NCBI RefSeq assembly: GCF_032854445.1
Contig: NC_088300.1
Coordinates: 80,900,101 to 80,964,100, forward strand
DNA length: 64,000 bases
Direction of reading: 5' to 3'
DNA from: Liolophura sinensis
Lineage: Eukaryota; Mollusca; Polyplacophora; Chitonida; Chitonidae
Under the pieces are notes generated by a model. The model was not told the origin of the DNA. It worked only from the letters and a program-made list of their open reading frames with translations, and searched no databases. This document shows, piece by piece, positions 1 through 13,000 of this stretch. A program made the translations under genes and the position numbers. Position 1 is the first letter of the stretch. Each line of letters starts with the position of its first letter.

Positions 1-100
1 AGCTTTCAAGTGTGAACTTGATCAGGTGAATTGATGTGCGTGGAGTCGAATGAAAGACATAACATACTTACAGAATTTCCTTCAAGTTTGGTAGGTTATG

Positions 101-3100
101 ATGGTGTTACGGGAACGTATCCTGCTGCTGGCAGTTGATATTGCTTGTACAGGATGTTACGCAAATGTATCCTGCTGCTGGAAGTTGATATTGCTTGTAC
201 GGGGTGTTACGCAAATGTATCCTGCTGCTGGCGGTTGATATTGCTTGTACGGGGTGTTACGCGAATGTATCCTGCTGCTGGCGGTTGATATTGCTTGTAC
301 GGGGTGTTACGCGAATGTATCCTGCTGCTGGCGGTTGATATTGCTTGTACGGGATGTTACGCAAATGTATCCTGCTGCTGGCAGTTGATATTGCTTGTAC
401 GGGGTGTTACGCAAATGTATCCTGCTGCTGGCAGTTGATATTGCTTGTACGGGATGTTACGCGAATGTATCCTGCTGCTGGCAGTTGATATTGCTTGTAC
501 GGGGTGTTACGCAAATGTATCCTGCTGCTGGCAGTTGATATTGCTTGTACGGGGTGTTACGCAAATGTATCCTGCTGCTGGCGGTTGATATTGCTTGTAC
601 GGGGTGTTACGCGAATGTATCCTGCTGCTGGCGGTTGATATTGCTTGTACGGGGTGTTACGCAAATGTATCCTGCTGCTGGCGGTTGATATTGCTTGTAC
701 GGGGTGTTACGGGAACGTATCCTGCTGCTGGCGGTTGATATTGCTTGTACGGGGTGTTACGCGAACGTATCCTGCTGCTGGCGGTTGATATTGCTTGTAG
801 GGGGTGTTACGCGAACGTATCCTGCTGCTGGCGGTTGATATTGCTTGTATGGGGTGTTACGCGAACGTATCCTGCTGCTGGCGGTTGATATTGCTTGTAT
901 GGGGTGTTACGCGAATGTATCCTGCTGCTGGCAGTTGATATTGCTTGTATGGGGTGTTACGGGAACGTATCCTGCTGCTGGCGGTTGATATTGCTTGTAC
1001 GGGATGTTACGCGAATGTATCCTGCTGCTGGCAGTTGATATTGCTTGTACAGAGTGTTACGGGAATGTATCCCGCTGCTGGCAGTTGATATTGCTTGTAC
1101 GGGATGTTACGCGAATGTATCCTGCTGCTGGCAGTTGATATTGCTTGTACGGAGTGTTACGCAAATGTATCCTGCTGCTGGCAGTTGATATTGCTTGTAC
1201 GGACTGTTAGGGGAATGTATCCTGCTGCTGGCAGTTGATATTGCTTGTATGCGGTGTTACGGGAATGTATCCTGCTGCTGGCAGTTGATATTGCTTGTAC
1301 AGAGTGTTACGCGAATGTATCCTGCTGCTGGCAGTTGATATTGCTTGTACAGGGTGTTACGCGAATGTATCCTGCTGCTGGTAGTTGATATTGCTTGTAC
1401 GGGGTGTTACGCGAATGTATCCTGCTGCTGGCAGTTGATATTGCTTGTACAGAGTGTTACGGGAATGTATCCCGCTGCTGGCAGTTGATATTGCTTGTAC
1501 GGGGTGTTACGCGAATGTATCCTGCTGCTGGCAGTTGATATTGCTTGTACGGAGTGTTGCTGGAATGTATCTTGCTGCTGGCAGTTGATATTGCTTGTAC
1601 GGAGTGTTACATGAATGTATCCTGTTGCTGGCAGTTGATATTGCTTGTACGGACTGTTAGGGGAATGTATCCTGCTGCTGGTAGTTGATATTGCTTGTAC
1701 GGAGTGTTACAGGAATGTATCCTGCTGCTGGCAGTTGATATTACTTGTACGGGATGTTGCGGGAATGTATCCCGTTGCTGGCAGTTGATATTGCTTGTAC
1801 GGAGTGTTACCGGAATGTATTTGTCTGCTGGCAGTTGATATTGCTTGTACGGAGTGTTATGGGAATGTATCCCAATACTGGCAGTTGGTTTTGCTTGTAC
1901 AGAGTGTTACAGGAATGTATCCCGCTGCTGGCAGTTGATATTGCTTGTACAGGGTGTTACAGGAATGTATCCTGCTGCTGGCAGTTGATATTGCTTGTAC
2001 GGAGTGTTATGGGAATGTATCCCAATACTGGCAGTTGGTTTTGCTTGTACAGAGTGTTACAGGAATGTATCCCGCTGCTGGCAGTTGATATTGCTTGTAC
2101 AGGGTGTTACAGGAATGTATCCTGCTGCTGGCAGTTGATATTGCTTGTATGGGATGTTGCGGGAATGTATCCCGTTGCTGGCAGTTGATATTGCTTGTAC
2201 GGAGTGTTACCGGAATGTATTTGTCTGCTGGCAGTTGATATTGCTTGTACGGAGTGTTATGGGAATGTATCCCAATACTGGCAGTTGGTTTTGCTTGTAC
2301 AGAGTGTTACAGGAATGTATCCTGCTGCTGGCAGTTGATATTGCTTGTACGGGGTGTTACGCGAATGTATCCTGCTGCTGGTAGTTGATATTGCTTGTAC
2401 GGGGTGTTACGCGAATGTATCCTGCTGCTGGCAGTTGATATTGCTTGTACGGGGTGTTACGGGAATGTATCCTGCTGCTGGCAGTTGATATTGCTTGTAC
2501 GGAGTGTTGCTGGAATGTATCCTGCTGCTGGCAGTTGATATTGCTTGTACGGGGTGTTACGCGAATGTATCCTGCTGCTGGCAGTTGATATTGCTTGTAC
2601 GGGGTGTTACGCGAATGTATCCTGCTGCTGGTAGTTGATATTGCTTGTACGGGGTGTTACGCGAATGTATCCTGCTGCTGGCAGTTGATATTGCTTGTAC
2701 GGGGTGTTACGCAAATGTATCCTGCTGCTGGCAGTTGATATTGCTTGTACATGGTGTGAAAGGAATGTATCCTGCTGCTGGCAGTTGATATTGCTTGTAC
2801 GGAGTGTTACGCGAATGTATCCTGCTGCTGGCAGTTGATATTGCTGTTTGGGATATTGCAGGAATGTATCCTGCTGCTGGTAGTTGATATTGCTTGTATG
2901 GAGTGTTACTGAAATGTATCCCAATGCTGGCAGTTGGTTTTGCTTGTACAGAGTGTTACAGGAATGTATCCTGCTGCTGGCAGTTGATATTGCTTGTACG
3001 AGGTGTTACGTGAATGTATCCTGCTGCTGGCGGTTGATATTACTTGTACGGGGTGTTCCGGGAATGTATCCTGCTGCTGGCAGTTGATATTGCTTGTACG

Positions 3101-3302
3101 GAGTGTTATGCGAATGTATCCTGCTGCTGGCAGTTGATATTGCTTGTACGGAGTGTTACGCGAATGTATCCTGCTGCTGGCATTTGATATTGCTTGTACG
3201 GAGTGTTACGGGAATGTATCCTGCTGCTGGCAGTTGATATTGCTTGTACGGGGTGTTGCAGGAATGTATCCCACTGCTCACAGTTGATATTGCTTGTACG
3301 GG
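101..3302. repeat. 50-bp minisatellite, about 64 copies
   Basis: The 50-bp unit contains CCTGCTGCTGGCAGTTGATA followed by TTGCTTGTAC and a variable GGNGTGTTAC part. It lies upstream of the first visible NUP210 exon, so it is probably inside a NUP210 intron. Within it a block of 8 units (400 bp) is duplicated: the variants at about 1745-2140 recur at about 2145-2340, for example the unit with TTGTCTGCTG. Because 50 is not a multiple of 3, the short open frames seen here are by-products of the repeat. Confidence 0.95.
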
Positions 3303-3834
3303 GGCTTGAAAATCTTGAAAAGCCTTGAATTTGAAAGTAATTTCCCCAGGGTGTGAAAAGGCTGGAGAATCAGGAGGTTTTGCAGCTCAACTCAGGGTTG
3401 AAATTGAGTCGTCAAACCCACCTTAACAACTGTCTACTTATACCTATATTTTTGAGAAATTTGTCTTCCAGTTTCTTTGAAATTGCTTAATACAGTGCTT
3501 TGTATGTGAAGACAGAGTTCAGTGAATTAGATAATTTTACATTGCTTTGAGCATGTACATGTATATGTGTGGAATGTGTAATGTAGACTTGAAAATGTGA
3601 ATTTTAAGCCAGGAAAATTCCTGGAAGTTTACTAATCTGTGCTGGTCTGGTTGATAAATCATTTTGTTGGAACGAGGTTTCGTTGATCCTGTTGTTACTG
3701 TTATTTCCATATACCAACATTTTTTCTGAGCACATTATGTCTGGAAGGATTACCCACATTGTCCTGTCTCTGGATATGATTTGATGTTAAATGAAATGAA
3801 AATGAATGATGTTAAAATGTTTTCTCCTCCCCAG
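3303..3834. other. NUP210 intron end, no repeat seen
   Basis: Plain intronic sequence between the 50-bp array and the first visible exon. It is rich in T and ends in a pyrimidine tract and CCCCAG acceptor. I see nothing else in it. Confidence 0.6.
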
Positions 3835-4009
3835 AGATGGAGCTGCCCGCCTGACATACAAGATTAGCCATCAAGACCCGCCAAACCTCAACCTTAAGGT
3901 GGACTCTTCTGGTCACCTGATGTCCAGCACAGTGACTGGGCAGGCCACTGTCCTGGTGACTGCACTGGAGGAGTTTGGTCTGAATCAGACATCTACACTA
4001 CTCATCAAG
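3835..4009 (+). CDS. NUP210: NUP210 visible exon 1
   Basis: Acceptor CCCCAG|A and donor AAG|GTAGTA. It encodes DGAARLTYKISHQDPPNLNL and continues to STLLIK, a lumenal Ig-like segment with the GHLMSSTVTGQATVLVTA block usual for BIG2-type folds. It enters with one base of a split codon and ends in phase 0. Confidence 0.88.
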
Positions 4010-7000
4010 GTAGTAGGGCTTTCAAGGGTACTGTAGATACTGAGATTTAGGGTAAAGTAGTGCTACAGATAATTGCAGTACAGGTGTAAGTATGCTTAAA
4101 AAATGTGCTCATATTATTAGAGCACTCAATCACCTGGCATTTTGGGTGTACGGAGACTTCTCAACATGGGGGGGGTGTATAACCAAAGTCCTTTTTGGGG
4201 GGAGAGGAAGAGGGGGATTACTCCAGATGCCTATCAGCGAAATGGCACTGCCACTGCCAAATTTGGTAAACTTTCTAGTGAGCTCTAACAATTAGTTGTC
4301 TGTGGTGTGCTTTATCCTACGTGGTACATTTTCCTTGCACTGACCGGAAAGGTTTTGTCGCTGGCAAGTTTTCAGCAAAGGGTTGGTCCAGGAGCACAAT
4401 GGCATACCAAAGCAAAATGACTGCATTCTTGAGTGAAAGAAATTAACTCAAAGTCAATGGTAATAGCCATTTTGAATGACATTATCAACAAATATCATTG
4501 TTAGTATATCTTGTTACAAATATCTTGTTCTGTGCTCCCTTTGAAAATAAATTATAACAGTGGCATAGATTGAGTTGTATAAGATGACAGTCATCCAACA
4601 GAAAACCCCACAACGTCTACATGTGGAGGAAAGCATTGGAAGACTTCTTGCAGTAAGGAAATTAAGGGTTACTGAGGAATTTCACAAAGTTTATCTTCCT
4701 TGCCCAGGTTCAGAGAGTGGCGTATGTGATGCTGAACGCGGACACAGTCTTCAGGACCAGTAATGGAAGGTTAGGGAACATCCCTGTGGGGGCCACTATG
4801 TCCTTCACCGTAACGTACCATGACCACGTGGGCGCTGTCTTTCAGGCTACAAACAATCGTATCAACTTTCGCTCCAACAGGTAAGTTCATAATGGTTTCT
4901 TTTGAACAGTTGAAGATACATGTTCAGAAGAACCTGCCGTGGTTCTGTTTGGTGGGTTTTAGTTCACTAGTTTCCTTATCCTGGGGTCTGTTTGGTGTTA
5001 TAGAGTATTGTACATTACTCCTGTTATGAAGTATTTGCCCTTTAAGCAACAACAAAGGGATGTAGATACAGCAATCCTTGTCTTTGTAAACAACACCAAT
5101 CTGATAAATCTGGAATAGCACACTGCCATGACCTGACTGATTCATGTTTCATCCAGAAAGCTACCATGACCTGACTGATTTATGTTTGATCCCGTACACT
5201 ACCATGACCTGACTGATTTATATTTCATCCCGTACACTGCCATGACCTGACTGATTTATATTTCATCCCGTACACTACCATGACCTGACTGATTTATGTT
5301 TCATCCAGTAAGCTACCATGACCTGACTGATTCATGTTTCATCCAGTACACTACCATGACCTGACTGATTCATGTTTCATCCAGTACACTACCATGACCT
5401 GACTGATTCATGTTTCATCCCGTACACTACCATGACCTGACTGATTTATATTTCATCCCGTACACTACCATGACCTGACTGATTTATGTTTGATCCCATA
5501 CACTACCAGGACCTGACTGATTCATATTTCATCCCGTACACTGCCATGACCTGACTGATTTATATTTCATCCCGTACACTACCATGACCTGACTGATTTA
5601 TGTTTGATCCCATACACTACCAGGACCTGACTGATTCATATTTCATCCCGTACACTACCATGACCTGACTGATTTATATTTCATCCCGTACACTACCATG
5701 ACCTGACTGATTTATGTTTCATCCCGTACACTGCCATGACCTGACTGATTTCATCCGGTTACCTGTCTGCTTTAGTATGAAGTTGTTCCTCCTTTGTGAT
5801 AGCATGTTCTGTCTTGTGTACAGGTTTGACCATCTGCAGGTGACCAGTGGCATGGGGAACAACACCTTGTCTGCACGAGCCACGGATGTCGGGGACACCA
5901 TTGTCAAGGTTAGTGGCTCCTCACTACTGTCAGGGATACCACTGTCAAGGTTAGTGGCTCCTCACTGCTGTCAGGGATACCATTGTCAAGGTTACTGGCT
6001 CCTCACTACTGTCAGGGATACCATTGTCAAGGTTACTGGCTCCTCACTACTGTCAGGGATACCATTGTCAAGGTTACTGGCTCCTCACTACTGTCAGGGA
6101 TACCATTGTCAAGGTTAGTAGCTCCTCGCTACTGTCAGGGATACCATTGTCAAGGTTAGTAGCTCCATGTTACATCTGGCTCCTCACAGCTGCTAGGGAT
6201 ACCATTGTCAAGGTTACTGGCTCCTCACTGCTGCTAGGGATACCATTGTCAAGGTTACTGGCTCCTCACTACTGTCAGGGATACCATTGTCAAGGTTACT
6301 GGCTCCTCACCTCTGTCAGGGATACCACTGTCTAGGTTACTGGCTCCTCACTGCTGTCAGGGATACCATTGTCAAGGTTACTGGCTCCTCACTACTGTCA
6401 GGGATACCATTGTCAAGGTTACTGGCTCCTCACTACTGTCAGGGATACCATTGTCAAGGTTACTGGCTCCTCACTACAGTCAGGGATACCATTGTCAAGG
6501 TTACTGGCTCCTCACTACTGTCAGGGATACCATTGTCAAGGTTAGTAGCTCCATGTTACATCTGGCTCCTCACAGCTGCTAGGGATACCATTGTCAAGGT
6601 TATTAGCTCCTTTTTACATTTGACATCCTCACAGTTTTCAGGGATACTAGTGCCAAGGTTAATGGCTCCTCAGTACATCTGTTAACGTTTTGATCTATAC
6701 ATCTGGGCATTAGCCAGGAATTCCTGTTAAGGTCCAAAGGGCCAGGTTTGCCACATGAGGCCCCCAGGATATTAGAGGTCTGGGGGCCTTCAGCCTGTAG
6801 GAATAAGCAGACGACCAGATTGTGAATAGTGTTAAAGAAACTGTGGTGTTATGCTACATACAACCACGCCCAGGTACATGTAAGGCACACCTAGGTACAT
6901 GTAAGGCACACGCTACCAGATCTCAGATATACCCACATGTGTGTGTCACAGGTTTGTACAGAAGATGTCCAGAATTGGAATACATCAGACTTTTTCTCTG

Positions 7001-10000
7001 TTACTTGTAGGTGTGGAGCCAACAAGACCCCAGGATGGTGGATTACATCAATGTACCTGTGAACTACGCCATCTCTCCCCCAGAGGCCTCTCTCACCTTA
7101 GGAGACGTCACCTGCTTCACCAGTCCCCTCCTCTCAGAATGGGGTATATAGGCTTCTTTAAAGATGAACATGTCACTGCATTGATGTAACCAGTAATTTT
7201 GTGTTCATGTTGAATAATTACACCTCAAAGTCAGTCTTCAAATTCTGGATATTTTGTGACACCAATCATTGTTATTGTTTTATTATTGTTGTAGCGGGCA
7301 GCCTCCATCTGTCCATATCCTTTTAACGCTCCAGAACAGTTTAGCCCAAGTTCACCAAACTTACACCACACTTACACCTTGGCATGAGGAAGAACCGTAT
7401 TGATTTTCAGCGACCTTGACTTCAAGGTCATTGGGGTCATTTAGGTTAAATTTTATGAAAGGCTTGCAAACATATGTCCAGACTGGTTCATGCCAAATTT
7501 ACCAAACTTACACTACACATACACTTTGCTGTAAGAAAGAACCCTTTTCTTTTTCATCGACCTTTACCATTTTCTTCAAGGTCATTGGGGTCATTTAAGT
7601 TAAATTTTATAAAAGGCTTGTAAACATGCTATCTTTAGAACGGTTTAGCCTGTTAAGTTGGATCTATTCATTACATGACACATGTGCTAAAGGCTGAGGG
7701 GTTTTCATAAGTCCAAATGAGGTTATGATGTGGTATTTTGTTTCTCAGGCCACGAAGGCAGCTGGTCTGTGACAGGCAAATCTCTGACAGTGGACGGTAA
7801 GACTGGTATAGCTGTGGCCACCAGAATAGGCACGTCAACAGTGAAGTACAGCGTGTCAGATGGAGTGGCCACTCATACAGAGGTAAGTAGGTGTGTTGTG
7901 TACTGGACTGACATTAGGCCAGCCCTACCCTGTCTATGCTTTCTCGTTACACACACTGTTTCTGTTAAGCCTCCAAAATACCATTCTGTAAGTGAAAAAT
8001 TCTTAAAACAATTAGTTCCAATTGTATGTGCAGAAAGCAGGTTCTGTGCTTACAAGAGAATTTTTTATATCTGTAAATAGATGTATTTGTATTTATAAAT
8101 GGTTTGTTTGCTTCAGTTTTCTGTAAACTGCATAAGCCAGTCACTAGGAACGTTCTTCATGTGATTGCAGGCAGGCGTGTCCTCCATCAACAGGGTGATC
8201 GTGAACAGTCCATACTCATTCCTCACTAATTACTATGGTAGTGTGAAGAAGTACCTGGTGATGGTGGGGCTGGGCAAGGAAATCAACCTTAAAGGCAAGT
8301 AGACTTCTCGCTGACAAGCCTGGGTGAGGAGGGGATAAGGGTACAGATGTGTTCTGTTCACCTGGTCTGTGGAGCCTGGGTGAGGAGGGGATAAGGGTAC
8401 AGATGTATGATGTTCACCTGGTCTGTGGAGCCTGGGTGAGGAGGGGGTAAGAGGCTATTGTGACTGTTCACCTGGTCTGTGGGGCATGGGTGAGGAGGGG
8501 GTAGGAGGCTATTGTGACTGTTCACCTGGTCTGTGGGGCATGGGTGAGGAGGGGGTAAGAGGCTATTGTGACTGTTCACCTGGTCTGTGGGGCATGGGTG
8601 AGGAGGGGGTAGGAGGCTATTGTGACTGTTCACACAGTATGCGAGGCCTGGGTGAGGAGGGCGTAAGAGGCTATTGTGACTGTTCACCTGGTCTTTGGGG
8701 CATGGGTGAGGAGGGGGCAAGAGGCTATTGTGACTGTTCACATAGTATGCGAGGTCTGGGTGAGGAGGGCGTAAGAGGCTATTGTGACTGTTCACCTGGT
8801 CTGTGAGGCATGGGTGAGGAGGGGGTAGGGGGCTATTGTGACTGTTCACCTGGTCTGTGGGGCATGGGTGAGGAGGGGGTAGGAGGCTATTGTGACTGTT
8901 CACCTGGTCTGTGAGGCATGGGTGAGGAGGGGGTAGGGGGCTATTGTGACTGTTCACCTGGTCTGTGAGGCATGGGTGAGGAGGGGGTAGGGGGCTATTG
9001 TGACTGTTCACCTGGTCTGTGGGGCATGGGTGAGGAGGGGGTAGGAGGCTATTGTGACTGTTCACCTGGTCTGTGAGGCATGGGTGAGGACGGGGTAGGG
9101 GGCTATTGTGACAGTTCACCTGGTCTGTGAGGAGGGGAGGGGGCTATTGTGACTGTTCACCTGGTCTGTGAGGCCTGGGTGAGGAGGGGGTAGGGGGCTA
9201 TTGTGAATGTTCACCTGGTCTGTGGGGCATGGGTGAGGAGGGGGTAGGAGGCTATTGTGACTGTAAACATAACTATGCAGGTCTGAAATATTAGCCCTGA
9301 TAAGTTTACTGGAAGTTGTCTTTGTATGTGTAGGAGATGGGTGTATGGAGAAGGTGTCCGAGCTAGGCCTGCCTCCTGTGGCTGCTCCTTACCATTGTCT
9401 CCTGGAGATATCCACACTGTTACCTGATCTCACTATCGCAGACCTGTTCCATGCCAAAGCCATGTTTGACACCAAATCAGGTAGGTGCTCCACACCTTAT
9501 TTCTTCAGCAGCCCACTTCTAACAATTGTTTAGACCATCACATACCTTCAGTCTTTGTTAGGGTTAATTTTTTTGTCGCTGATTGTGACTTTGTGTGCTG
9601 ACTTTACCTTTTGAAGCATCTAAAACAAACACTGTTTTTGTATGCATATATGGGAATGTAACATGTGATTGGTGCAGTGTTATGAGCACCCCAGTCACAG
9701 GCTCATTTTCACAAATGTGCATTGATGTAATTTTCCAACCTTTTCGAACGTTTGCAAGGTTTTTATTAAAGCATATTCTGAGGGCATTAGGCTGTGTAGA
9801 TTGATAAAATTATACTTTTTGTGAGGCCCTAAAAATTAACCGCTCCAACCAATGTTGTTTTGCTATGAAGTAGCCCGTTTATATGCAAAAAAAAAAAAAA
9901 GTAAGGAGAAACATGGCTAACAAAGTTGGCAGAGGTCAGTACATGTGTGCCAGATAAATGCTGAGGTATGTTTATAGCCTGAACAACATGTTACCTTCAG

Positions 10001-13000
10001 GTCAGTATGTGTGTGAAGTGGAGAGAGTTCTAAATGACTACCTCGCACAGCAGATCAGCAGAGTTGACACAGACATTATCCTCAAGGTGCGCGTTTCTGG
10101 CCAGAGTCAGCAGCCAGAAGTTACCTCCCCTGAGCTGAGATTTGCGTTCTTCCCTGCATTTTATGTTCACAACACTGAGGTTCACGTCAGCAATCTTTCG
10201 CCGACGTCTACCATCAGGGTGTCTGTGGCTGACAAGCTCATGGATCAGATGAGGGTAAGTCGTACACAGTCAGATCACTTCAGTATTCCATCCTGATCAT
10301 ATGAGGGTAAGTCGTACACAGTCAGATCACTTCAGTGTTCCTTCCTGATCAGATGAGGGTAAGCCGTACACAGTCAGATCACTTCAGTATTCCATCCTGA
10401 TCACATGAGGGTAAGTCGTACACAGATCACTTCAGTGTTCCATCGTGATCAGATGAGACTAAGTCGTACAGTCAGATCACTTCAGTGTTCCATCCTGATC
10501 ATATGAGGGTAAGCCGTACACAGTCAGATCACTTCAGTATTCCATCCTGATCAGATGAGGGTAAGTCATACACAGTCAGATCACTTCAGTGTTCCATCCT
10601 GATCAGATGAGGGTAAGTCGTACACAGTCAGATCACTTCAGTATTCCATCCTGATCATATGAGGGTATGTCGTACAGTCAGATCACTTCAGTTTTCCATC
10701 CTGATCATATGAGGGTATGTCGTACACAGTCAGATCACTTCAGTATTCCATCCTGATCAGGTGAGGGTAAGTCGTACACAGTCAGATCACTTCAGTGTTC
10801 CATCCTGATCAGATGAGGGTAAGCCGTACACAGTCAGATCACTTCAGTATTCCATCCTGATCATATGAGGGTATGTCGTACAGTCAGATCACTTCAGTGT
10901 TCCATCCTGATCATATGAGGGTAAGTCGTACACAGTCAGATCACTTCAGTGTTCCATCCTGATCAGATGAGGGTAAGCCGTACACAGTCAGATCACTTCA
11001 GTATTCCTTCCTGATCAGATGAGGGTATGTCGTACACAGTCAGATCACTTCAGTGTTCCATCCTGATCAGATGAGGGTAAGTCGTACACAGTCAGATCAC
11101 TTCAGTATTCCATCCTGATCATATGAGGGTATGTCATACAGTCAGATCACTTCAGTGTTCCATCCTGATCAGATGAGGGTAAGTCGTACACAGTCAGATC
11201 ACTTCAGTGTTCCATCCTGATCATATGAGGGTAGGCCGTACACAGTCAGATCAATTCAGTGTTCCATCCTGATCAGATGAGGGTAAGTCGTACAGTCAGA
11301 TCACTTCAGTATTCCATCCTGATCAGATGAGGGTATGTCGTACACAGTCAGATCACTTCAGTGTTCCATCCTGATCAGATGAGGGTAAGCCGTACACAGT
11401 CAGATCACTTCAGTATTCCATCCTGATCAGATGAGGGTAAGTCGTACACAGTCAGATCACTTCAGTGTTCCATCCTGATCATATGAGGGTAGGCCGTACA
11501 CAGTCAGATCAATTCAGTGTTCCATCCTGATCAGATGAGGGTAAGTCGTACAGTCAGATCACTTCAGTATTCCATCCTGATCAGATGAGGGTATGTCGTA
11601 CACAGTCAGATCAATTCAGTGTTCCATCCTGATCAGATGAGGGTAAGCCATACACAGTCAGATCACTTCAGTATTCCTTCCTGATCAGATGAGGGTATGC
11701 CGTACACAGTCAGATCACTTCAGTGTTCCATCCTGATCAGATGAGGGTAAGTCGTACACAGTCAGATCACTTCAGTATTCCATCCTGATCAGATGAGGGT
11801 AAGTCGTACAGTCAGATCACTTCAGTATTCCATCCTGATCAGATGAGGGTATGTCGTACACAGTCAGATCACTTCAGTGTTCCATCCTGATCAGATGAGG
11901 GTAAGCCGTACACAGTCAGATCACTTCAGTATTCCTTCCTGATCAGATGAGGGTATGTCGTACACAGTCAGATCACTTCAGTGTTCCATCCTGATCATAT
12001 GAGGGTAAGTCGTACACAGTCAGATCACTTCAGTGTTCCATCCTGATCATATGAGGGTATGTCGTACAGTCAGATCACTTCAGTGTTCCATCCTGATCAG
12101 ATGAGGGTAAGTCGTACACAGTCAGATCACTTCAGTGTTCCATCCTGATCATATGAGGGTAGGCCGTACACAGTCAGATCACTTCAGTATTCCTTCCTGA
12201 TCAGATGAGGGTAAGTCGTACACAGTCAGATCACTTCAGTATTCCATCCTGATCAGATGAGGGTAAGTCGTACACAGTCAGATCACTTCAGTATTCCTTC
12301 CTGATCAGATGAGGGTAAGTCGTACACAGTCAGATCACTTCAGTATTCCATCCTGATCAGATGAGGGTAAGCCGTACACAGTCAGATCACTTCAGTGTTC
12401 CATCCTGATCAGATGAGGGTAAGTCGTACACAGTCAGATCACTTCAGTATTCCATCCTGATCATATGAGGGTATGTCGTACAGTCAGATCACTTCAGTGT
12501 TCCATCCTGATCAGATGAGGGTAAGTCGTACACAGTCAGATCACTTCAGTGTTCCATCCTGATCAGATGAGGGTAAGTCGTACACAGTCAGATCACTTCA
12601 GTGTTCCATCCTGATCAGATGAGGGTAAGTCGTACACAGTCAGATCACTTCAGTATTCCATCCTGATCATATGAGGGTATGTCGTACAGTCAGATCACTT
12701 CAGTGTTCCATCCTGATCAGATGAGGGTAAGCCGTACACAGTCAGATCACTTCAGTATTCCATCCTGATCAGATGAGGGTAAGTCGTACACAGTCAGATC
12801 ACTTCAGTGTTCCATCCTGATCATATGAGGGTATGTCGTACACAGTCAGATCACTTCAGTGTTTCATCCTGATTAGATGAGGGTAAGTCGTGCAGTCTCT
12901 GAATGCCTTGTTACGTTTTACAAAGCTCCTACAGCATGATGAAGTGTCGCCATTTTATTTGCCTCTTACATGTATAATAATTTCAGATTTGAATTACATG

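Noticed and set aside
8358..9119. 253-codon proline-rich minus-strand frame
   Set aside because: Product of the 54-bp array (multiple of 3) inside a NUP210 intron.
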